Shown in pieces: positions 34,786-43,958 of a stretch of DNA of 64,000 nt. Every line of letters starts with the position of its first letter. Within the stretch, counting starts at the first letter, position 1. The notes beneath the pieces are model-generated. The model was not told where the DNA came from and searched no databases. It saw only the letters and a list, made by a program, of their open reading frames with translations. Source of the DNA: JANQQC01 sp965262255 (GTDB lineage: Bacteria > Pseudomonadota > Alphaproteobacteria > Caulobacterales > Hyphomonadaceae); assembly GCA_965262255.1 (NCBI GenBank), contig OZ253505.1, forward strand, positions 2,480,001 through 2,544,000. Reading direction: 5' to 3'. The translations under genes and the position numbers were made by a program.

Positions 34786-35244
34786 CTATTCTAAAGCAAA
34801 AACGCCGTCGACTTCAACAGCAAACCCAAGTGGTAACACTGGAGCAGAAACCGCTGTACGTGCGTGTCGACCTTTATCCCCAAACACCTGGACCATTAGG
34901 TCAGAGCATCCATTTATAACTTGTGGAATTTCTTTGAAATCTGGCGTAGCAGAGACGAACCCACACAATTTCACAACTTGCTTGATTTTGGATAAGTCTC
35001 CTGTAGCGGCCTTACATTGAGCAATAAGATTGAGACCGCAAAGTTTGGCAGCTGCCTGTCCTTCTTCTAAATCATAGTCTGATCCCAAGCATCCGTACAT
35101 TGGAACATCAGCGCCAATGCTCACCTGTCCTGAAACGAAAAGCAGATGCCCAGTTATAACGAATGGCACGTAGTTCGCAACCGCGGCCATAGGTTTGGGG
35201 AGGGTTAAACCTAGGGATTCCAAGCGTTGTTCAGGTGAGGACAT
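34786..35244 (-). CDS. RidA-family protein (YjgF_like)
   Basis: 152 residues. Core segments are LPKPMAAVANYVPFV, LLFVSGQVSIGAD, GQAAAKLCGLNLIAQCKAATGDLSKIKQVVKLCGFV and GRHARTAVSAPVLPLGFAVEVDGVF. The (A/R)TAV....LP.G..VEV pattern is the RidA signature, but the longer form with 'GRHAR.AVS...LP' belongs to the second YjgF-like subgroup, whose members do not all have imine deaminase activity. It lies upstream of the COG3146 and HIT genes on the same strand. Confidence 0.9.
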   Translation of the reverse strand: MSSPEQRLESLGLTLPKPMAAVANYVPFVITGHLLFVSGQVSIGADVPMYGCLGSDYDLEEGQAAAKLCGLNLIAQCKAATGDLSKIKQVVKLCGFVSATPDFKEIPQVINGCSDLMVQVFGDKGRHARTAVSAPVLPLGFAVEVDGVFALE

Positions 35245-35372
35245 ATGTTACTCCATATTTTATGTAAGAATGGTTTTTCAAGCCTTAGGTAGCTACCAGT
35301 CAAAGATTGGACTCTAAAATAAGGTACCACAATACTCTAATTTTTTCTTCTCTCAACAATTTTTAATGGTCT

Positions 35373-36284
35373 TTAGTATCCCGGATCAGTGGGACGATGT
35401 TTGCGAATATAATCCTCAATGTCATCTCGGACTTCCATATGACTGTGAAATTGGTCAACATTCTTGTGACAGAGTGCACACAGTACTTCTAAGTTGTTCC
35501 GAAAATTGTCACTCTTAACACCGTTTTTGTGGTGGCAATGGAGACCTTCCTTCATACTGGTCATGTTTACACCGCAACTTGCACACGTCCAATTGTTAGA
35601 CTCACGAGCTCTTCTAGACAGCTCTGGAAAGTCATCAGTATACCTGCCTTTTCTTCGTGCGCTTGCCTGGTATATTGGTAGAAATTTCCAAGTTACTAAC
35701 GTTCCATAATTTTCAGACAAAAATTCTTTGATCTTAAACTCTTCGACTTGTCTTAGCTTAACCGTTTTTGGTTGTTCGTAATGAAATCCGCGATAAAACA
35801 GCTCCCCTAAACAAAATTGACACGGGTATAATCGAACTTCGATAAAATTGTCATCATTTCCTCTGTTTTGGCTATCCTTAGGTTCAACATCAAACATATG
35901 CGACTCGGATCGAGACATAACAAACTTGTCAAAACGCTTGTTCTGATGCACCTTTTCAACAGCAGTACACCAAGTCAAATGAAATTTCGGTGTATCGCTG
36001 GAAGACGACTGGTTGTTTTCAAGTTGCATTCGAGTGGCACGGGAATGTTGAATATATAGTATAGCGAGATGCGACTTGTTCTCTTTATCTTTATAAACTA
36101 AATAAGGGCCTACACGCTTTATTTCGTCCGGGTCTACCGGGATCCCCTCCGTTCTAAGTTTGCGTTCAATTTTCTGAAACTCTGACAAGGGTTGATCAAA
36201 AGCCTCGGTGTACGTTTTCCCTCCGATTCTCTTGCGTAAGCGCTCCAGTTTATCGAGAAATTCAAAAATCGCCATTTGAGACAC
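35373..36284 (-). CDS. zorE: HNH endonuclease, ZorE-like (Zorya type II)
   Basis: 303 residues. The C-terminal HNH nuclease has zinc-binding Cys234/Cys237 (WTCASCG), the catalytic LHCHHKNGV (His251, His252, Asn254), the N..NL.VLC frame and Cys269/Cys272-His273 (CALCHKN). The N-terminal ~200 residues carry another Cys pair (YPCQFCLGE, 154-158) and no domain I can name. Its start overlaps the end of the OmpA-domain part of zorB by 23 bp. The order MotA-like / MotB-OmpA-like / HNH protein is that of type II Zorya anti-phage systems, where ZorE is the DNA-cutting effector. The gene itself looks intact although the membrane components are broken. Confidence 0.82.
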   Translation of the reverse strand: MSQMAIFEFLDKLERLRKRIGGKTYTEAFDQPLSEFQKIERKLRTEGIPVDPDEIKRVGPYLVYKDKENKSHLAILYIQHSRATRMQLENNQSSSSDTPKFHLTWCTAVEKVHQNKRFDKFVMSRSESHMFDVEPKDSQNRGNDDNFIEVRLYPCQFCLGELFYRGFHYEQPKTVKLRQVEEFKIKEFLSENYGTLVTWKFLPIYQASARRKGRYTDDFPELSRRARESNNWTCASCGVNMTSMKEGLHCHHKNGVKSDNFRNNLEVLCALCHKNVDQFHSHMEVRDDIEDYIRKHRPTDPGY

Positions 36285-36811
36285 TCAGCTCCTTCTTTAT
36301 TAATGCTATCAAATTATTTTCCTCTGTTAGTCTCAGTCTAAACTCTACTCTCCTTGACGCAGCCAAGTCCTCAGTTCCGTTCACGACAATCTTCTTACTT
36401 GAAGATAGTCCATGCGCAGTAATGTTAGAATACGCCCATTCAAGCATTCGATTGTTATTTCGTACATCCTTCAAATTTAGAGAATACTCTAGAACACTTC
36501 TAGAGCGTTTTTGTGAAAGCTTGGTATTGTAGAGGTAACTGTCAAACTTATCTTGATTAGGTTTCCCTCTACTATCAGTGTGTCCTTCGATTCGTAGTTC
36601 ACTAATGGAGTTTTGAAACCTAAAAATTACATTCATTAAACGAGGAAAGAAATCTTTCAAAATTTCTTCGAATTCTTTGTTCAACTCCCATTCTCCAGTT
36701 TCAAAATGAATAGACTCAGATACATATTGCAGAGATTTAGGTCTTCACAAAAAGAGGAAGATCGTCCATACTGTAGGTTCGAATACAACCCAAACAGCAG
36801 GAGATCTTCCC

Positions 36812-37831
36812 ATGGGCAATTTATCACAAAAATCGAATGTTGCAAAACAGAACGCCCCTCGAATTTACGATACGGCCTCCATTCGTAGCTTATCGATAGA
36901 AGAACAAGTCCGATTTCGGAGAGAAAAGGTTGAAACTTGGGATCGGATACGGCAATCGGGCAGAACGGCGGAAGACGCGGCAGAACAGGTCGGTATTCCC
37001 GTCAGGACTTTGTATGAGTGGAAAAGGAAGCCGATACCGGAGTCGACGCGCCCGCACAAAGTGAGAACTCGGGAGAATCAGGAACAATACGATGAACAGA
37101 AAAATAAAGTTTATGAATTCCGCAAGAAGTTCAAGTCGTGGGGTGGTAAAAAGCTCCATACCTATATGGAAAGACTCGGATACGAGATCAAACGTTCAAA
37201 AGTCTGTCGCATAATTTCGGAGTTGATCCGCGAGAAAAAGATCAAGTCGTATTACAGTGGAACTTTTGCGAAGGCACGAGACAGCAATACAGGAAAAGCT
37301 CCCCGAACGTATGCGATTCCTCTTCCGGAATTGCTAATAAGTAGTTGGCCTGGCGAAGTCGTTCAGATAGATACTCTACATTTCCGCGTAGGACCAGACC
37401 GTTTCCTTTATATAGTCAATGCCATCTGCATCTATTCAAAACTGGCATTTTCACATGTGTTTGAGGCCCATACAGCGAAGAACTCTGCTTATCTCCTCAA
37501 AAAACTGATCCGGCGAGCGCCATTTGAAGTTCAAGCGGTGCAAACAGACCAAGGCACTGAGTTTAGAGCAGCATTTGAACAGGCCTGTCAGGACAAGGGC
37601 ATAACCTTTTATCTTAACGATCCTCGTTCGCCGACAGAAAACGCTTTTGTCGAACGCTTTAATAAGACCATGAGAGATGACTTCCTGTCCAAAGAAAATT
37701 TGCCTTTGGACAATCTCAAAGCCCTGAACAGAAGACTCGACAAATTCATTGAGTTCTTCAATACACAGCGACCTTACGAGACAATCGATAATCTAACTCC
37801 CATGGCTTACTTTCAACAATGTTGCAGTTAA
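36812..37831 (+). CDS. IS transposase, integrase-core DDE (IS481/IS3-like)
   Basis: 339 residues. The N-terminus contains a helix-turn-helix (AEDAAEQVGIPVRTLYEWKR, ~53-72) and a second HTH-like part (GKKLHTYMERLGYEIKRSKVCRII). The rve catalytic core has Asp187 (VVQIDTLHF), Asp246 (VQTDQGTEF) and Glu281 (NAFVERFNKT), a D-D-35-E arrangement, ending with the usual FIEFFNTQRPYETIDNLTPM. An AGGAG motif precedes the ATG. The frame is intact, so the element may still be able to move. It runs opposite to zorB, which it interrupts. Confidence 0.9.
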   Translation: MGNLSQKSNVAKQNAPRIYDTASIRSLSIEEQVRFRREKVETWDRIRQSGRTAEDAAEQVGIPVRTLYEWKRKPIPESTRPHKVRTRENQEQYDEQKNKVYEFRKKFKSWGGKKLHTYMERLGYEIKRSKVCRIISELIREKKIKSYYSGTFAKARDSNTGKAPRTYAIPLPELLISSWPGEVVQIDTLHFRVGPDRFLYIVNAICIYSKLAFSHVFEAHTAKNSAYLLKKLIRRAPFEVQAVQTDQGTEFRAAFEQACQDKGITFYLNDPRSPTENAFVERFNKTMRDDFLSKENLPLDNLKALNRRLDKFIEFFNTQRPYETIDNLTPMAYFQQCCS

Positions 37832-37873
37832 TAAGTAACTTTAGCGCTTGTCTGAATACTTGACCAAAGTAAT

Positions 37874-37909
37874 GCGATCCCAAGGGCTTCTAAACTCCCT
37901 TGGGATCGC
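37874..37909. repeat. Perfect 13-bp hairpin, copy 1
   Basis: GCGATCCCAAGGG pairs perfectly with CCCTTGGGATCGC across a 10-base loop, 43 bp after the transposase stop. There is no T-run after it, so a simple rho-independent terminator is doubtful. The equivalent hairpin in the tandem copy (38393-38429) keeps full pairing despite a change in sequence. Confidence 0.8.
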
Positions 37910-38392
37910 TCGTCAAATCCTGCGACCAGCAACAAAAATCGGTCAAAAAATTATTGGGGGCAGGCAAATGACTGGAGAATAATAACGTACCTATGGCAAT
38001 TACAGAAAAATATTCCCTGATGAGCGTATTAACTGCTATTCAATCCCGCTTATACATCAGCAACTCCCAATCTTTCTTTGCGAAAAAACTCTTCTTTACC
38101 TGTCCACAACGTTAGCTACTGTATCGCGAATTCGCTTCCGTATAAGTTGATACTTGTGAAAAAACCTTAGTACGGAACTGAAACCTATAGCCCAAGGCCC
38201 GATTTCGCGTCCAAAAAATGGCCTTTAGACAATCTCATAGCACTGAATAGAAGACTCGACACATTCATAGAGTTCTTCAATACAAAACGACCGTAGGAGA
38301 CAATCGATAACCTTACACCAATGACCTATTTTCAACAATGTTGCAATTAACAAGTACCTTTACCGATCCTCTGAAAACTTGACCACAGAAGG

Positions 38393-38429
38393 GCGAACCC
38401 AAGGGGTTTCAACACTCCCTTGGGTTCGC
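38393..38429. repeat. Perfect 13-bp hairpin, copy 2 (compensated)
   Basis: GCGAACCCAAGGG pairs with CCCTTGGGTTCGC, loop 11 bases. Relative to copy 1 the fourth-from-outside T-A pair (GAT/ATC) has become A-T (GAA/TTC): both arms changed together and pairing is preserved, while the loop differs freely. Confidence 0.8.
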
Positions 38430-39316
38430 TCGCCAATTCCTGCGACCATCAACAAAAATCGGTCAAAAAATTATTGGGGGCAGGCAAATGACTAGGGGAT
38501 AATAACACACCAATGAGAATCGCAGTGAAGAATTGTCCACGATGAGCGTATTCTCTGCTATTCAATCCCGCTGATACTTCAGCAACTCGCAATCGTGCTT
38601 CACAAAGAAATTCTCCTTAATCTATCGACAACGTTAGCTACTGTACTGCGAAATCGCTTCCGTAAAAGTTGACACTCGTGCTGAAACCTCAGTGCGAAAC
38701 TGAAAGGGTTAGTCCAAGGCCCGATTTCGCGTCCAGAAAATGGCTCAATAAAGCGAGTAAAGTCCAAATCTTTCAACAAAATCTCTTTTGTCCACAGTTC
38801 AACATAAAAACGAGGGTTCCTAACCTCGTTCTTGTCATCCCCGATCGAGAACAAACTATTCTTTTTGTTAATCTGGTTTGCTGTTCCTTGGTCTAGGCTT
38901 CCTGTTTCAGAAACCCAAAATCTATTTAAATTTTATCAAAAAATCGTATTCGTCTCTTGTTTTTTGTAACCTTTACAGGTAACATAATCCCCACTACAGT
39001 AACTCTCAAATCTCTGCAATATGTCCCGAGGCAGGACAAAATTCAAATCACTATCGAATTTTATTAGAACACCGTTTTGACAAATCGACATATTCCATTG
39101 CTTAACGTTTCTTTTGAATTCTCTTTGCAGTTCTTCGCAAATTTCCTCCTTTTTTTGCTCATAAGCACCGTATCGATCACTAATGTTTTTTATGTACATT
39201 ATTGAAATGAACAAAAAAATCATCATCAAACCAGCCATCATATCTGATATGTATATCCATTGCTCCTCTTTTTCTGAGCTCCTCTTACTGAAACTTGTCA
39301 TTGCTTTAATCGTTTA

Positions 39317-42064
39317 TTAACGTCGTGACGGATCTATCGAACTAGTTAATTCGATTATTTTCTTTGCATTATCTTCGTATGATTCTACGAATCTCTCGTT
39401 AATGGAAACCAAACTGTTACCCATTTTTTCTATCGTGCGACCTACTTGCCTTTGCATTCCTGCGTCCATATTCTCTAGACTTTCATTTATGGCCTTCCTA
39501 TTTTCCTCTATAGACCGTGCAATTAAAGACTGAACTTCTTTAGACAAATTGTCTTGTTGTCGGATGAAATCTTCAATAACTAAAGAGACCTTATCCGCTA
39601 TCTGGTTACTTGAATCTTGAACACGTGTGGCCCCAGCGTTTAAACTTTCTAAGACTTCGTTGAATCTGCTAATTTGAGAAGAGAACATGGTTTGAGTGTT
39701 TTCGAGAGAAACTTTAACTATTTCACCGAGGTTTCTTGAAAGTTCGCCGATCTCATTAGTACTTGATGATTGGACAGTTTGAATATCCTTAATCTGTTGC
39801 TCAAGAATTCCTACTTGTTTGTTGATTGACTCTTGCATACTACGTGAAATGGATTCGATTACCTTTTGAATTTCTGGAACTGCCTTCTGAGAGTTTTCTC
39901 GAATTTCATTCGCAGACACTTTGATCGTTTCAGTAAAATTGTTAGTAAGATCTTTAACAGCTTGACTGTTGGTTGTTTGAACTTCTTGAACTTGTTGAAT
40001 CTGATTACTTAGAATATCGATTTGTTTGCTCATAGTATCTTGTATGCTTATTGAAATAGATTCGATCGCTTTCTGAACCTCTGGTGCAGCCTTGGTAGCG
40101 CTTTCGCGGATTTCGTCCACTGACACTTTGACTGTTTCCGCAAACTGGGCGGTAAGTTCTTTAATAGCGTTAGAGTTAGATTCTTGAATGTCTTGAACTT
40201 GTTTAATCTGAGTTTGTAGAATCACCTCTTGTTTGTTTAAGGATTGTTCCATACTGGATGAAATTGTTTCGATTGCCTTTTGCACCGCTGGCACGGCCTC
40301 TTTAGCACTTTCTCGAATTTCATTCGCAGACACTTTGATCGTTTCAGTAAAATTGTTAGTAAGATCTTTAACAGCTTGACTGTTGGATGTTTGAATTTCT
40401 TGAACTTGTTGAATCTGATTACTTAGAATATCGATTTGTTTGCTCATAGTATCTTGTATGCTTATTGAAATAGATTCGATCGCTTTCTGGACCTCTGGTG
40501 CAGCCTTGGTAGCGCTTTCGCGGATTTCGTCCACTGACACTTTGACTGTTTCCGCAAACTGGGCAGTAAGTTCTTTAATAGCGTTAGAGTTAGATTCTTG
40601 AATGTCTTGAACTTGTTTAATCTGAGTTTGTAGAATCACCTCTTGTTTGTTTAAGGATTGTTCCATACTGGATGAAATTGTTTCGATTGCCTTTTGCACC
40701 GCTGGCACGGCCTCTTTAGCACTTTCTCGAATTTCATCTGCCGAGTTTTTGATTATCTCAGTATAATGTTGTGTGAGTTCTTTGACAGCTTCGGAACTGG
40801 TAGTTTGAATAGTCTTAACTTCCTGTATTTGTTGTTCAATAACCGATAATTGTGCGCTCATTGATTCTTTAACACTCGTAGAAATCTCTGTAATTAAATT
40901 TTGCACTTCAGGAATCGCATCGTTTACTTTTTCTTTGATTTTGTCAGTACACAATTTGATAGTTTCAGACAAATGGATTCTAAGATCGTGCACAGACTTA
41001 CTACTTGCTTCTTGAATGTTTTGAACTTCTACGATCTGTTTTCCAAGAACTTCGACCTGAGTGTCAATTGATTCTTTGATACTGTTTGTTATTGAATCAA
41101 TAGATTTTTGAAGTTCGGGTATGACGTTTCGTGCAGACTCTCGAATTTCTGTAAGTGAACCTATACCCGCATAGAGTTGTTCAACTCGAGTGTCGGTTGC
41201 GTCGAAAACAGTTTTGATAGAGTCCATGCTGTCTGGAATTTTGGCAACGGTCTTCTCGACATTCTCTATACCAGTTTGAACCTCATTAAATGCGCTGGTA
41301 ATAGCTTCCACATGTTCCTTATGTTGTTGTTGCCATAACAGTAAAGACGCAACTGCTTCGTTCAGTTGTTTGAAATTATCCCCAAACTGTTCCGAAATTT
41401 TTGCGTTAAAATCTTTAATGACTTCCTCAAGAGCCCGAACTAACTCTTGGGTTCCATCTTTTCTGACCTTATCGGCGTAATCTTTAAAATCGATTCGAAG
41501 TTTAGTAAACTGTGTAGAAAGACTTGCGTCGCCTTCCCCAACTAGTGCATCTCTGATCGAAAGGGCGTTGGTGTTGAGCGTCTCTAGTTTTTCCTGAATA
41601 CTGACCTTATCATGGCTACTGTTAAGAGCATCTCTGACCGAAACAGTATTATCATTCAATTTTTTCAACTGTTCGTATAAATGAGATATATCAACTTCAA
41701 CTGGGATATCTTTAGACCCAAATCCCTTACGAATTGCTTCAATGAATCGAAACAAAACGGACGCAAGCAATCCTGCTACTGAAGAGAAAAAGGCAAGTTT
41801 CAATCCGTTCAGGAGTTCACGGACCGACTCGGAAAATTCATCAGAATCGGTAATGTTTAAATCTTGCAACGCAAATAAGATACCAAGGAATGTAAAAAAT
41901 ATCCCAATAGACGTAAGTGTATTAGGAGCAATTGAAGCAAATTGGGAAAGTAATCCTGGTCTCGCGTTTATTCAGAAGAAAGCCAGAACAAAAAACAAAG
42001 AAATTATGGCTAGTGCCGTAATCTGCCACGGATCACTGAAGACATTGTAAAAAAAGTCATACAT
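39317..42064 (-). pseudogene. zorA: zorA (MotA/ExbB-like with long coiled-coil tail), early UGA
   Basis: The frame starts at ATG 42064 (MYDFFYNVFSDPWQITALAI), with a first membrane span, then an in-frame UGA at codon 31 (41974-41972). It continues without shift through INARPGLLSQFASIAPNTLTSIGIFFTFLGILFAL and LLNGLKLAFFSSVAGLLASVLF, the MotA/ZorA-type spans, and then ~780 residues of helical coiled coil down to 39317. The membrane part plus very long cytoplasmic tail identify ZorA, the rotor-stator sensor of Zorya. The tail contains 69-residue units, two of which form a 138-residue block repeated almost exactly (see findings). A TTG restart at 41869 would give 850 residues but lose the first two spans. 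The gene is probably inactive unless the UGA is read through. Confidence 0.82.
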
Positions 42065-42218
42065 TTTCGTGATTGCTTCTTTAGTTTGAACGGCGGGGTA
42101 CGCGTCTGTGCATCAATTTAGGATAGGGTTATTACTATGCGTTATTGCGGTCAATTGAAATCGCAGGTGCTGTAGACGGTTCCAATCACGAAGCCAAAAA
42201 TTTAGTTTAGTTCTCTTT

Positions 42219-42386
42219 CTATTTGATCTTACCCTCCCTGAATTCGACGTGCTTACGAGCAATGGGATCATACTTGCGAACCACCAACTTCTCAGTGATG
42301 TTTCGGGGATTCTTCTTGGTGACATAGTAGAAGCCCGTGTCTGCTGTAGAGTTCAAGCGGATTTTAATGTTTTTAGGTTTAGCCAT
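42219..42386 (-). CDS. rpmG: 50S ribosomal protein L33
   Basis: 55 residues: MAKPKNIKIRLNSTADTGFY, then YVTKKNPRNITEKLVVRKYD and a C-terminus ARKHVEFREGKIK. This is the full length of bacterial L33. It lacks the paired CxxC motifs of zinc-binding L33, so it is the zinc-independent form usual in Proteobacteria. An AGGACTTC ribosome-binding region precedes the ATG at 42386. In related genomes rpmG is often near rnr and topA; here ~15 kb of defence and accessory genes separate them. Confidence 0.95.
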   Translation of the reverse strand: MAKPKNIKIRLNSTADTGFYYVTKKNPRNITEKLVVRKYDPIARKHVEFREGKIK

Positions 42387-42501
42387 TGGTAAGAAGTCCT
42401 ATGCGGATGAAATTTCAAAGTAGTTCAATTTAGGAACGCTTTTCATTTAGTCAAGCATTCGTAGTAAAAATTTTCTACAATACTCTTGCAACAGCCTTCC
42501 A

Positions 42502-43923
42502 CTATGGAAGCAAACTCTGCGAGGTATCGTGTGTGTGCGATAGTTCCTCCTCATCCTGTTCGTAGGACACATCAATAGATTTAGTCGTCTTGGCACCAAG
42601 GCTTTTCAACATCTGAACCTGCGAAATGACATTGCCATGTCCACTCGACAATTGCGCCGATGCATCTCGAAACGCAGACTGAGCTTGGTCTAGTCGCGAC
42701 CCAACCTTCTCCATACTTTTCAGGAAGTTGCTGACTTTGTCATATAGTCGCCCCGCCCTATGCGCAATTTCTTCGGCATTCTGATTGCGACGTTCAACAC
42801 TCCATACGTTCGCAACAGTACGCAAGGCCATCATCAACGTAGTCGGAGTGGCAATCATTATATTTCGTTCTAGAGCGTAGTTTGTCAGATCAGTTTTCTC
42901 GTTTAAGGCCTCTGATAATGCGCTCTCGAATGGCATGAACAAAACAACATAATCTACGGTGAGTTCTTCAGCACTCTGATAGTTTTTCTGAGACAATGTA
43001 TCAATATGTGTCAGAACCGAGCGGACATGGCGCTTGAGAGCTTCTGCGCGGACTTCTTCAGTTTCAGCATTTACCGAGTCTGTATAAGCTGCCAATGAAA
43101 CTTTACTGTCAATTACCAGTGTCTTGTCTCTTGTAAGTTTAACGACGACATCGGGACGAAGTCTTTGTCCTTCATCTCCTTCCCGGCGAACCTGTATCTC
43201 GTACTCTGAACCTTCTCTAAGACCCGAGTTTTCAAGGATTTTCTGAAGAACCATCTCTCCCCAAGCCCCCTGTTTCTGTTGATCAGACTTTAAGGCTCGA
43301 GCGAGCTCTTGAGCATCTTTTGACAAAGTTTCCGATTTTTCCGTCAGTGTCTCAATCTGATTCTTCAGTGCTGCCCGCTCCGACACCGCGCCATGGTGAA
43401 GTTGCTTCAGTTCTTTCTCAAAAAGGCCGACGTGTTCTTTCAATGGAGCTAATGTCGCCGACAGCTTCTCTAAGTTGGACTTCGAAAATTCCTCTCCTTG
43501 AACCTTTAAGGCATCTTGGGCTAATTCGCGGAACTTTGATTCCATTTTGTCGCGAACTTCCGTGAGCAGTTCAATTTTTTCTTCCGAAGTTTTCCGCTCC
43601 TCTTCAATCCGCGTTTTAAGACGGGCAACTTCATTACTTAGGTTCTCCTTCTCATCTGCGTCCTTGTTCATACGATTTCGCAGTTTCGATAAATCTGCAT
43701 CCTGTTTGGCTATGTTCTCCTTACGCTCTTCTGCTAAAGCTTGATTTCGGCTAGCAGATTCCCGAACAGTGACGAGCTGTTGCTCTAACTCCTCATTTCG
43801 CTTTTCGAGGTCTCGATATTGTGCGGGATCAATACCAACAGTATTTTCGGAATTTTGATTTAGGTAGAAGAAAACTCCGAATACCAAAATAACAAGCAAC
43901 AATCCAATGATGACAATATCCAT
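42502..43923 (-). CDS. rmuC: DNA recombination protein RmuC
   Basis: 473 residues. An N-terminal membrane anchor (VIIGLLLVILVFGVFFYL, 4-21) is followed by a long coiled coil (about 35-210), then the RmuC nuclease-like domain: GAWGEMVLQKILENSGL, GQRLRPDVVVKL, TLVIDSKVSLAAY, VDYVVLFMPFESALSEAL, NIMIATPTTLMMALRTVANVW and AGRLYDKVSNFL. The IDSK segment resembles the PD-(D/E)xK core. The family limits inversions at short repeats. A truncated relative of its N-terminal half lies just upstream. Confidence 0.92.
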   Translation of the reverse strand: MDIVIIGLLLVILVFGVFFYLNQNSENTVGIDPAQYRDLEKRNEELEQQLVTVRESASRNQALAEERKENIAKQDADLSKLRNRMNKDADEKENLSNEVARLKTRIEEERKTSEEKIELLTEVRDKMESKFRELAQDALKVQGEEFSKSNLEKLSATLAPLKEHVGLFEKELKQLHHGAVSERAALKNQIETLTEKSETLSKDAQELARALKSDQQKQGAWGEMVLQKILENSGLREGSEYEIQVRREGDEGQRLRPDVVVKLTRDKTLVIDSKVSLAAYTDSVNAETEEVRAEALKRHVRSVLTHIDTLSQKNYQSAEELTVDYVVLFMPFESALSEALNEKTDLTNYALERNIMIATPTTLMMALRTVANVWSVERRNQNAEEIAHRAGRLYDKVSNFLKSMEKVGSRLDQAQSAFRDASAQLSSGHGNVISQVQMLKSLGAKTTKSIDVSYEQDEEELSHTHDTSQSLLP

Positions 43924-43958
43924 TTTCGTTAGTTCTCCATACAGTAAATTATAGGAAA

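Larger units (their letters stand above)
36722..39024. mobile_element. DDE-type IS inserted in zorB, with duplicated 3' end
   Basis: A 17-bp sequence ACATATTGCAGAGATTT at 36722-36738 recurs inverted at 39008-39024 and brackets the transposase and a long non-coding tail; these are the probable terminal repeats. Outside them the two halves of zorB are found in the right order. A ~520-bp segment (about 37697-38216), covering the last 45 codons of the transposase plus 380 bp of downstream sequence, is followed by a diverged tandem copy (about 38217-38744). The second copy of the coding part has a stop (CCGTAGGAG for CCTTACGAG). I found no exact target duplication, so the precise ends are tentative. 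Confidence 0.65.
36262..39301 (-). pseudogene. zorB: zorB (MotB/OmpA-like), split by an insertion sequence
   Basis: The gene reads in two parts. From 39301: MTSFSKRSSEKEEQWIYISDMMAGLMMIFLFISIMYI, a MotB-type membrane span with the conserved Asp in SDMMAG, then a periplasmic coil ending GVLIKFDSDLNFVLPR at ~39025. After the IS, the part from ~36721 to 36262 resumes with SESIHFETGEWELNKEFEEI and carries an OmpA peptidoglycan-binding domain (LRIEGHTDSRG, KLSQKRSRSVLEY, ...DLAASRRVEFRL). Joined, they give a ZorB of normal plan: the stator plug and cell-wall anchor of Zorya. The insertion separates the span from the anchor, so ZorB cannot work. It starts 16 bp after zorA. Confidence 0.82.

Noticed and set aside
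38600..38854. 84-codon minus-strand frame near the right end of the IS in zorB
   Set aside because: It lies across the duplicated non-coding tail of the IS and the first copy of the tail does not keep it open.
2533..41974. UGA decoded as tryptophan (code change)
   Set aside because: Many intact genes end in UGA (for example at 7296, 11198 and 13662), and copy 1 of the methyltransferase has UAG at a Trp codon, so ordinary nonsense mutation explains the data better.
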